Positions 25,468-37,400 of a stretch of DNA of 64,000 nucleotides are shown here, in pieces. Below the pieces are notes generated by a model. That model saw only the letters and a list, made by a program, of their open reading frames with translations. It was not told where the DNA came from and ran no database searches. Origin of the DNA: Cardinalis cardinalis (lineage: Eukaryota > Chordata > Aves > Passeriformes > Cardinalidae). A program made the position numbers and the translations under genes. The DNA is taken from contig JACDOX010000018.1 in assembly GCA_014549065.1 (NCBI GenBank), positions 2,404,311 to 2,468,310 on the forward strand, written 5' to 3'. Position 1 is the stretch's first letter, and the number at the start of each line of letters is the position of its first letter.

Positions 25468-28400
25468 GTATCATTTCTCCCTTCCCTGGTGAAGGAGAAG
25501 TGCTGTGGCTTCTTGAGCTTCTATGCCTTACCTCTCTCATAGAAGTGAATTTGTTTGTTTAGAGAACACATTTTGCCTTTCTCTTCACCTTTTTCCAAGA
25601 GCTGTTACATGTTTTCAGCATTTTCAGAGGCTTGAAATAAGATTTTTATAGCATCTTGTGACCAAGCTAACTTTTTTACCCAACAAGATCCAAGAGGGAA
25701 TGAAATGCTGACAGGGATGCCTTGCAGTACTGTCATGTCAACTTAAACAGGCCTGGCACAAGTTGTTGGAATTCTTGTGGAAAACACTGATTTAATTTGA
25801 AATAGTTTCCTTCACGGAGCTGTAACTGATTCTAATTTAGGTCTTTCCTCACTGAGCAGACTAGAATTGCTTTTCAAGGTTATTGCTTAATTCCTAGATG
25901 CATACTTTGTGATCCATTGAATCTTGTAATCAGCATTAAAAATATTCTCAGTGTATTATAAACCCAACATTTTAACAGCATTAGCCTCCCAACACTGCAT
26001 TCACCTATGTATGCCTTTTCTACATTTAAATTGGTTTTGGTAGCATTGCTCTTATCATCACTATTTAGCTTGCTGAACAAAGGCAGTGGGTTTCCAAGTA
26101 ATAATTTCTATTTCATATCCCAGGCAGTTTAGACAAAATTTCTCCTTCACAGTTTAATTACCTCAAGAGGCAAGTAGAAACTCTATTAGGAATGATTCTA
26201 CACCATTGGTTATTTCTTATGTCTCATAAACATTGTAATCCATTCTCCAAGATAAAAGCAATTTCATACTATCAGTACAGTCTTGAAAGACATTAATGCA
26301 ACACTGGACTGTGTTACATTTTCCAGGAAAAAAATCCACTTATGCAAAAAATGATAAAGAAATGTTATTGTTCAAAAATTTGCACATGCTGCGGGTTGCA
26401 TCCTCTTTATGTTTCTTCACTTAGGAAAAAAAAAATCAAAGTTCAAATCTTTCAAAAAGTTTTTTGGTAAAAAGAAAAGGAAAGAGACGTCATCTTCTGT
26501 GAGCAGCAGTCTGAAGCTGTACCAGTCAACAAATGATGTCGCGGCCTCTCATGACACACGCACTAGTTATGATTCTGAAGATGAACTTGAGTAAGTCTTT
26601 GGGCTCTGTTTGGTAAACAAATACAAAATTGCTACAATGTCTGTAGATTAAAGACACCCCAAAATTGCCTCCTCTCCTTGTTCATAANGCTGTATTTTCA
26701 AATAGTTGCTTTTCCCAGGAAAGTACAAATTAAAATGGTTGATGCAAGGCAAATCAGAAGGGAATTGAGTGGGGTGTAGCAAGAAATATTAATGAAAAAA
26801 GCTTTCATTTAATCATAAATAAGCCTTGGGTTATAAATTCAATCATCTTCAAAAATTAATTAGATAATCGGTTTATATCCTACCAGGATATAAACCTTAT
26901 GCCCCTAAAATGTANCTACTAAGGATTGTTAGAGAAGGTTAGATGACTAACCATTTATGCCAGGGTTTGAAAGCAGGAAGGAGTAATGGGATGACTGCAA
27001 CTGAAATCAGCAGGATCCAGAGGCTCTGAAGCCTTCTTTTCCTCTGTATACATGAGATTCATCTGACCAAAGTAAAAATGTCTGCATTTGAGTTCTAGAA
27101 CCACAGATCCATAGAATGGTATGAGTTGGAAGGGTCTTTAGAGATCATCCAGTTCCAGCCTCTCTGCCATGGACAGGAATAGTTAGTTACCAGCTGCTTT
27201 TTACAATCAAAGTCAACATTACTAACAAAGATTGTATCATCCTTATGCNTGAAATAAGCTCTGGAAGTGCCTATATCCCCCACTGAATGTAAACAGGAGC
27301 CTGAGATAGCCACCTCCAATGTAAATAGCTTCAATTTGAGGTCTGNAGTTGGACCAGATGAGTCCCATCCTGTGTTCCTCTTTACCTCTGAAAACCCTGT
27401 CTTCATGTTACCCACTGTGAAAAGTAACCATGAGAAACCCAGTACAAACATTCAGCTATGTCTCTGGACAGACAGGTGGACTGAAGAGCCCCTTCGATAA
27501 CTAAAGANCAAGTCTTTGCCTTGGTGAATGTTGTGCCCCTCAGAACAATCCTCCTGATCTTNAAGCAAGGGGTGCTGCTGTGCCCAGGAATGGGAAAGGA
27601 AACCATCTTGGCCATTTAAAACGACATTATTCGATGTGGCCACCAGGCAGCGCCAAACAACCAAAAGAAATTATTAACAATTTTTCTTTTTTTTTTTTTT
27701 TTTTCTCTTTGATGGTTTGGTTTTGTTCTTTTCCTTTTGCTTTCACGGCATTGGCAATAGCAATGTTAGTTAGTCCAGCTTGAAGCCCTCGGAGTTGTGG
27801 GCTGGCAGCACCAGGTGGTGTGAAGTGCTATTGTTTTACAACTTATTAAGTCCTGTAAGACTGGATGGTGAGATTTTCCTTCCCCNATGTGTGCCTTAAC
27901 AAGGTCACATCTGAGTGGGTGCCATCTCTGGCTGTTCTGGCCATATTCCTGTGCTGTAACCTGAAGCGCTGTTACNTGATTGTTTCTTAATATTTATGTA
28001 GACAGACAAAGACCAGGAAATTATTTGAAAGGAAGGAAAATTAATTTGAACAGTCTTAATCTGAGGAGACATGCAGGGTACATCCATTATGTGTCTGGGA
28101 GGGATGCACCTGCTAGAAAGAGGAAATGAGAGCGGAATGCTGGGATAAATGTGCTCATGCGGTGACACTGCCTGTGTGGCTGCAGCCCTTGTTGAGTGCT
28201 GGTGCAGGGGGTACCACTGCAGCCCTGGCTGGCACCTACTCTGCAAATTGCTATAGATCTGTCTGACCTTGGATGCTTTGCAGAGATCACATTTTCACAT
28301 TTGCACTCAGATAAATTGTTCTTCTAATGTCTCTAATGCATTAAGCAGATANAGCAGGCTTTCCTTCCTTCTGCAGCAAGAATGTGGATCAACTCTTTCC

Positions 28401-31400
28401 TGCTATTGTTTTATCAAACATATTTATAGCAGCCACTATGGGGAAAGTGTTACTGTCTGCCATGACTGTTTATGTTTGTCTTCAAGGTTCCTATGACAGT
28501 ATCTAGGATCCAGAAATACAGTTCATTTTTCTTCTCTGGTCAATTCACTTGATAGTTACATAAACCCAAACAATTATCTATTCTGCACTCATTTACCATT
28601 TCATAGCTCCCTGATTAAAAAAATTAGAAAAATGTACTCTTAAAAAATGCTGTGTGCACACATTTCTTGTCCCTTCTCAGTCAGGGTACGAGTTAAGCTG
28701 AGGAAAATGAGCACGAGGAAAATGAGCACAAGGAACCCCCTAGCAGCTAGCTGTCTGTCTGTGGGCCTCCTCTATCATTCCCATAAAGGAGCATGGTGCT
28801 CATACCCCACGTGCACCATTTGCAAAAGAAGTTACATAACACATGCATCAGAAGTAGGAAACAGAATATGAGAGAAACTGCCCACAAAGCATCTCCTACT
28901 TCCCCCAACTAAGCCACAAAGATTGTCAATGAAAAAATGTGTCCCACAGGCTCATAAGAGAAAATCTGAGGGACCTTGATATAGAGCACAGCACCTTTTA
29001 AGGATTTATGCAAAGGATTTCATGTAAGGACTACATTGCCTGAAATGGTTTTGCTAATGATCTATATGACAGAGATATATTAAATACTGTACTGCATTTA
29101 GATAGTAAAAGTACTTATTCTTTTTATGGTCACTCATTTGCAAGACATGGTCTTACATTAGCAAGAAGTCTCAGAACAGACTTGTTTATGTGAAGTCCAT
29201 TTTGCACCTGAGCTTGCCTGTGGCACCACCCAGCTGCTGGCTTCCACCCAAGGGCCAGTAGCTTTTTTCATAAGACATAACTCATCTTCTGGGGTTAAAC
29301 TGTCTTTAACCTTGATTCAGTTTGTTAACGTGACAGATAACAGCATTTACAAATTTTTTTGGTTTTTAAAGGCGTTACTTAGATTACCCTGAATGGTTGT
29401 ATTCATGGGGAAGTCTGGAATCTTGTTTGTACTGTATGCTGTGCATCCCTGTATCCCATTCCGCCTCCAATAGACCCCTTGAGTTAAGAGAAATGGCAAG
29501 AAGTTTGCATGTTTTCACTCGTTTTTTATATTATTCTAGGACACATAAAGGCATTATGGGAAGCAGAGCTTTGTCACATGATAGCATTTTCATCCTTGAG
29601 ACTGGGCAAGAGCCTGCAAGGCCAGTAAGAGTGTTTTCTCAAGAAAACATTTCTGATCGGATTAGAGCTTTACAGGTAATTTAGACAATATCTTTTTTTT
29701 TTTCCAAATGCAAGAGATGGAATGTCTTTCCAGGCTTGATTTTTTTTTTTATAGTATTTGTAGTTGAATGGTTGATTAGTAAGTATTATCTGGCTGCAGT
29801 TTACATCAAATGTTGCATTTGTTAATTAGACAGCAGTATCCCATCTTGGTTCTATACAAATGATAGCTGAAAAATGGGTAGTTGATTTGGCTCCCTAAGA
29901 GAATGTGTAAAGTCAGATGTCCTGTGCCCTGGATCATTCAGTTGTGAAGTTAAAATAATGGTAACTCATTGACCTCAGCTAACCAATGTTCTGGGGAAAC
30001 CTCCATCACTATCATAAGCTAATGTATTTTATGCCACGCTGAAGCTGAAACTCCAGCCTACCATGAAATTGGGACCTCCGCCTCCATTTGGACTTCATGC
30101 AAAGAGAACAGAGGATGCTGGGACCAGTTCTGAAGATGACGGATTGCCCAGGAGCCCTCCAGAGATGTCTNTGCTTCATGAAAGCCTAAGCTCAGGCATG
30201 AAAACAAGAGTGAGTAGTTCCAGTGTTGGCAAAAATGGGTGTATAATGACTNGTTTTACCTATATGTGGATGATAGAATAAAGTATTTGGTTTTACATAT
30301 CCCTATTTTACCTCTGAGAAGTTCAGAAATANCTTACTCAAATTGGGAAAACACTCTCTGTCTGTAAACAGCTACTTAGAATCAGTGTTCCTATTAAAAC
30401 ATAAATATCACACCAGAAAATGCAGAACTAGGAAGAAGAGTATGTGATTGTGTACACGCATGGGAATGTTGTGTTTTTTATAGAGACTACAAAGAGCTTC
30501 CAGGCATAAAAAATAAGGCTGAAATATCTGTATTCCCCCTTGAGTGTGTTGATAAGAGAACTCTCTAATGTTCTTTTAGGTTGTCATTGGAAAAAGAAAC
30601 ATAAAATAATCTGATTTTTTAAAATGATAGTTTTGTTAGACATTATTTCACTCTTTATCTGCGTGTCTTACACTTTATGTTTGCAGTGTCCTTGCTAATC
30701 CTTTAGACTGTAGAGAAGAACAACTTACATTGTCAGTACCTTTGTGCACTTTGTGTAGATGATTTCTGTGATTATATCCACCTTGTTTGTCATCTTTTAC
30801 TGAATCTTTTCCTCATTCCATCCCACAGTTCTCTGACTCTCACAAGCACCTTAGCTCTTTGAGTTTAGCTGGAACAGGCAGTGAAGAAGAAGAACAGGTA
30901 ACTTCTGCCAAATGTATTAAGGGACAAGTAATTACCCACAGTGGTTTTTAAAAGAAATATTAAAAAAATATTATTTTGTTGTCTGTCTGCTGCAAAAAAC
31001 AACTTTGTATGCATGTAATTGCCTGCCTGTCTGTTTGCTGTTTTAATGTCTGTCTGTCTGTTTAACATAAAAAACTATGATTATTTATCAACATAATTCT
31101 GATGCAAAGTCATCCCATTATTATCCCATTGATAATAATTAATGTCTCTAGAAAAGCTCATATCCTTTAGCAAACTTTATAGACATGATTTAATCTCGAA
31201 GCACAACCAACCAGATTTAGACACTGAAGCAGTGTCCATTTTTTTCAAAGATGGGAAATTGCAGTAAAGGCTGCTTGAGTTACATGCACAGGATAACGGA
31301 GAAAGCTTATTGAAGAGACAGGAACAAGCTTTAGGTCCTCTGAAATCTGCTCAGACCTTGCTTTAAGTNCAAAGTTACCTCACACTGACACAGAAAGTGT

Positions 31401-34400
31401 TTGCCTAACAGTAGCTGACATTGCTGCTCAGGAGTCTGAGTTCAGCCTTCAGTCAGATTCTGGCTGTGAATTTTGCTGAAGTGATGTTTTTCAGAGCTCA
31501 AGTATAGGCGCATGGTTGGCTTTCTTCAATCAGAAGCCAGCCCTTCTGGCTGATTAAAGAGCTGTTTTGCAAAGCTCTGAAGAGTCCCTTTTAGCTATCC
31601 GCAGCTGGAGTCCTGGTAGAAACAACACAGGGGGTAGAGGGAAGAGCATTTTCTAGGAATAGGAGGAGGGGTGGAAGGAAATTGCAGAAATGAAATAGAG
31701 AAACTAGTTCTGAGTTGACCATTTCTTGGTAATTATGCAAAATGTATTTCAGGACCAGCTGCAGCAGGGCTCAGCAAAGATTTCTGGCCTTACTTCTTAG
31801 ATTCCACACTAAGCTGTTTGAAAAAACTGCTTATATGCAGTGCAATATTATTATTCTTAAAATAAAAACAGAACTCATGAAGGAAGTATTTCTTGAAAGC
31901 TGTTGTGGGCTCACTGTAATTGTGCCCAGTCNGGATGCATGTTTGCTGAAAGAGGATTTATGTCTCCCTGTTGATCCATTAACATTACTTTCTGACTCAC
32001 TTGCTGACTCCTGAGTCGTGGCGATGACTACACAGCTGTTAGGCCTTTTCCACGTGCCCTATCATTTAGCTCAGAGTTCTCTTCAACCCATGCCAGTCTG
32101 AGAGTGCAGCCAGAACGCAGCTCCACCCAAAGGCTTTCTTTTCCAGGATCTACTACCTGGCATTTCAGAGAAATTAGCCCTGCTTCTGGAAGTCAGAGGA
32201 GACCAGTTCACAGGGCTGAGGAATTTTGCACAACCCAGTCCTGAGGTTTTAGGCAGCANTGACACCTTGCTGTGTCTTGGCAGCTTTTCTGGATTGAAGA
32301 AAGGAATCACAACTCTCCTGTCTGGGCTTTGGGGATGTGGTTTCCTCCTGGCCCCCCACCTTGTGCCACCCAGCATGACCAGTTGAAGGATGACTGAGCC
32401 ATGTGCACATCACATTCAGAGAAAGGGGTCTGCCCGCTCTTTCCTTCTCCAGCAGATTTTGTCAAAGCCAAACTTTGTGGGACAAACAACTTCTGCAGCC
32501 AGCTCAGAGCTGGCATTCACTAAGGCTGCTGAAATTTAAGCAAGAAACCAGATTTTGGATTTTCCGGTGTAATGGCCAACACTGAGCACTGCCAAGGAGA
32601 AGACATGCAAAGTTCTCGAGGAAAAGCAGGAGCCAGAAGAAAGGCAGGCAAATAATGACGTGCTTTGAAAGGGAACATGTGCTGTGTTTTTATCATGGAG
32701 CTGAAATGTCAATGTATTCACTGTTAGCTACTAATGTATAATGCAGCCACCTATCGTTTGTTNTACATTAGTCATGTCTGACTACTAGACTGCAGGTATT
32801 GTAGGGTTAAAATTAATGAGAGCATCCATTATCCATTATTCAGCATGTCTGAGCTACCTTCTTTTTCTTAAGTATGATTAGAAGGTGTGGATCCAGCCTC
32901 TGCTAAAATCAATGGGAGTTTTCCCCTGGCCATTGAGCAAGCTGTAGCAGGCCCTCACTACACTACAGAGTTTCTTTGAGCTGCAGTGCATATTGCAGAA
33001 TTCTACTTGCAGATATTACTGATGTTTCTTCCCTTCCAAAATAAAATTAACACCAACCTGCCCTGNCCCTCTCCCATCCAACTTCCTTAGTGAAATACCA
33101 CTTGCAGAAAAAAAATAATAAGAAGAAAGAAGAATATCCACAGAAGAAAGTGTGACAAAGGAGGAAATCTCCTCCAAAGAAGTGAACCAGAATTTCAAGC
33201 CTACAAAGGGAGTGCTGTAATGAGTTGCCAGAGCTGATGTTAATGCTGTGACAGATAGTTTGGAAATATAATTTTGCCTATTTGCAAAACTGATTCTGAG
33301 AGGAAGGAGGAACCCTTTTTAGAGTTTATTTTTAATAAATTTTCCAGTGTTCTTGTTGCATCATATCTGGAACTAGGGTAGTTTTTGGTGAAGCTCACAG
33401 GCAAGCTGAATTCCAGCTTTGTGAAAGTGTGACACCCCTTGCAGCATTCAGGAGCTGTTTCTGGATGGGCTATTGGCCTCTAGTAGGAATTATCCATTGC
33501 TTCCTTCCCCAGAATGAAATTTACTAATGAAACTTTACATTTCCAGTAAATGCAGATACAAATGTTTTTACANGATGCAAAACCACAAGCTGATTTAAGT
33601 GTCAATGCCACTAATTCTTTTTTTTTTTTGTCTTTGGGAGGGTATTGTAGAGTTGGAGGGGACCTATTGACATATAAGAAGCTAAAGATGCTCTGCACAA
33701 AACAACTGTGGATAGGAGCCTAGACAAAGATGCTAGAGGACAGACCCGGAAAGGAAAATGGCCCTTTAGGTTCTGTAACTGAGTANTCTTCATAAATCTG
33801 TCTTCTAAAACATGATGGCCATGTATTTGTGTGCTTTAGATCTTCCAGTTAGATGGGATTTGCTCCTTNCCACTGGACAGTATATCATAATATTCTAGCA
33901 GCTAAAAATGCAGAATTGCTAACACCAGTACGTCATATGCAACATTAGGAAATGCAATGTATTTTAAAGAAAAGTCAAAAAGAAAAAGAGGCAAACTTAA
34001 AATGGCAATAAATGTGGCTACTTATTTGTAGAATTGTTATTTTTGTGTCTTTGTTTCTTTGTTTGATTCTCTATTTGGGGATTTTTTTTTTCAGATTACA
34101 TTGGGTTCTTCTAGATCTCACTCCACAGACGGTCAGCTGTTCCTTAGGCATGGAAGTAGCAAAGCTGGGTCTCCCCGGACATCTGACAGTACCATCTCCC
34201 CTACAGCCAATTTTGACACTCCACCTGAACTTTCTGCTTTCTTGGATAATTCTGCTGCCAAGCATAAACTTTTAATAAAACCCCGGAACCAGAGATCCAG
34301 TAGAATGAGGAAATTTTCTCAGGTACATNTGAAAATAAATAATGTCACTTTTGATAAAAACCCAGAAAGTTCTTACTGGACTTTTTACTTCAAACTCAGA

Positions 34401-37400
34401 TATGATAAATGAAAGTGCATACTCTTTTTAAAAAGGCTATTAAAAAGTGAATAATATTTTTTAAAAACCACATCTTTTTTCTAAACCNTCCTAAACACAA
34501 TTTATCTAATCCTTTGTCATATTTTGTGAAGGGCATAGTTTAGTTTTTCTTCTTGCTTTCTTTCCTTCCTCTCTTTAAGAACTGAAGCTTTCAACTTTTA
34601 CTACAGTATTTATACTTTATTGTTCATGAGTTTTTTCCAATGTTTTAAATACAGTAAAACCATTAATTTGGCATGCTTACTACCAGAAATATTATTCCCT
34701 CTGTCTGAAAATATTACTAGCTGATATTCTGTATTTCCCCAAATCTGTGAGTGACCTTCCAGCTCAGTAGAGCACCGCTGTGAGCAGCACAATGATGAGA
34801 CCAGTTATTTAGAAAAACACATAAAGCAATAATTCAGCAATCAATCCTTCTTTTCCATTCTAACATTGTTACTAAAATATGATTGCTTTGTCCAGACTGC
34901 CTACAACTGCCAGCTGACTGAGCCCTTCTGGATTCCCACAGAGAGTGTTCACATGTTTTGATAAAACAATTTTTCATATTTTCTTGCCCAACTCTGCCTG
35001 TGCTCCTCGCTTCTGGCTGACTGATATCTTGTGCTTTTATGTTCTTGTGTATATGGATTGTGGATGCAGGTGGCATTGCAACTGGGGTTTTTTTGCTGTT
35101 GCATTTGCAGAATGAGAAGTCATAAGCACCCTAAAAGGTGCTTATGACTAAAAGGTAGGTTTTGTGTTCTTAGTGTTAGAGCCTGCATCCAAAGTATATA
35201 TTTACCCAACAAACTATGGGGAAACAGTGAGCTAATACAGGCACCATATGAAAAGGCACATTCATATGGCTCTCTACTGTGCTTTCAAATAATCCTGTGT
35301 ACTTAGCCAGTCCTCACATCAAGTTTAATCACAAGACTTCACAGATAACTACATATGAATTTGTTAACTTTTAAACTAAATACGAATTTATAAACTTTTA
35401 TCAAATAGTTTAACTCTTGAAAGAAAAAGAAAACTTTCACACAAAGGAAGCAAGGCTGTAAGGCTGTATGACAGTGGGATTAGAAACAAGACTGCCATAT
35501 GGGGCAGATACTCAGCTGGAATGGAGTGTCATAACAGGATGGATTTTTTAGGCTTTTGCTCTTGCTTCTATGTACCCTTTCCTCTTCAGAGTCATGCTTA
35601 AGGAAGAATGGGTTGTTTTATTTTTAATGTTAGTATGGAGTAGCAAAATACAGAGACAGATTTTTCTCTTTCAAGTGTTGCTTTTTGCCCAAGAGCAGTA
35701 CAACATAGGCAGGGTGCACTGGAGAATCAATTGCCAAGGACAGTCCAATGGCCATTGTTCTGCTGGACTTCCCATCTACCAGGACATGAAAGTACTAGTT
35801 GTGCAGAAGGAAATGTCACACATTGCTTTTATATTGGTTAAATGCATTATTCCAGGATCTGCTTCTTTAAAAAAGCATCCAGTCTGTAGGTTAAGAAAAC
35901 TGCAAGCTCAGCACTGGAGGCAAGTATTGCCTTCCTCTAAGATCTCAGCTGTAAATGTAATGATGAATAAGAAAAAAGGTGAAGCTGTACATTGTGACAG
36001 GGGTTTCTGTATTTCTTTTTTACAGAGGACCCAGTCTGAATCTCTGACTGATTTGAGCTGTACCCCAGAGGAAGAAGAAGAGGATGATGCTGTATTCAAG
36101 CCCAGCAATCAAGAACTGCCATGCAGCACAGCTGCAACNCAGGATGTGGTTTTCTGGCCAAAGCCCAGAATGCCTGAGGACCTCCCCCCTGCTCTGAGAC
36201 CAGCAGTGACTCAGCCTGCTTCCGAGCCTGCTGATGGACAGGAAACCCTGCTACCAGAGAATCAGCCAGAGGACTGCCAACCAGCNCTGGGAATTCTGTG
36301 TGAGGACTCTGAGTCCTCTCTGCCATCAGAAGGCAAAGACTCTGCAACTTCTTCCTATTCCAGTTCAGACAGAGGGGTACAAAAGCAAGAAGATTCCTCA
36401 GAAACACTGGTTCTGTTGTCTGGAGATGGGTCAATCAAGATTGTAAATCAAGAAAATAAGGAGCTTCCTACTATGTTTCCATTGAATAAATTACCTTCCG
36501 AAGAAAATATTTCATTTAGTAAGAATAGTATTGTTTGCTTGGGAAAGTCAGAAGAAAATAACCAGAAGGATGATCAGCTACATGTGGAAATGCCCTGTAA
36601 TAAAGGGACAGACAAAGGGTTTACTCTATTGTCAGAGTCCAGCAAGGAGTGTTTCATGGGTTCTTCCCAGCCCACAGACTCATTGCATGTTTCGCATCCT
36701 GCTTCCTCAATGCAGATGGGATCGTCTGCTTTCTGCTCTCTAGAGAAAATAAAGACTGCACAGGAGGCAGCTGCTTCTGAGAAGGAGAACAAGGAGGAAC
36801 AGTTGGGGAAGAAAGCTGAAAAAGCAGTCAATGAACTCAATGCCTTCAAAAAGTTTTCTGTTTCCTCTGCACGGGAGAGACCAAGCACCAGAAGCCTGTA
36901 TTTCCCAGAAAGATCAGAGTTGGAAAGCCCATTAAATACTGGATTCTTCCNGTCCAAAGCAAAGGTCTCCTCAAGAAATGAGAAGTGGCAAGATGACTTC
37001 CAGAAGGGATCAGACCTGGACAAGGAAAAAAGTAGCAGCAAAAAGGAGACTTTGCTGCCAGAATCCTACTCTGAGAACATAGGCCAACCTACAGAAAGTT
37101 TGGCTGGTTATATTTCCCCAGCTGTTGATGAAGTACCAATGCCAAACAATTCTTCAGTGGTATCTCANAATCAGCCAAGTTTTAAAGATAAAAGTCCTTT
37201 TCAAGTGAAACTTAGATCCACCTCACTGTCCTTGAAATATGAAGACAACTCACCACCAGATTCAAAAGGGATTAAAAGATACAGTGCAGAATTTAATTTA
37301 GAAAATGAGGGATTGCCTTCTTTTCTAAGAGGTGATAAGGCAGAGATGAGAAAAACAGCCAATGCAAATACTGGTAATTCTTTAAATGAAAAGACCAAAC

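Noticed and set aside
33640..33690. A further CR1 tail
   Set aside because: Only a short segment around tagagttggaggggacct resembles CR1, with no flanking motifs. Too weak to call.
35570..36025. Treating the 152 codons upstream of exon 7 as part of the normal protein
   Set aside because: A strong acceptor at 36025 joins exon 6 in phase, the human protein continues directly from exon 6 to RAQSES at this point, and the extra residues look unlike the disordered neighbours.
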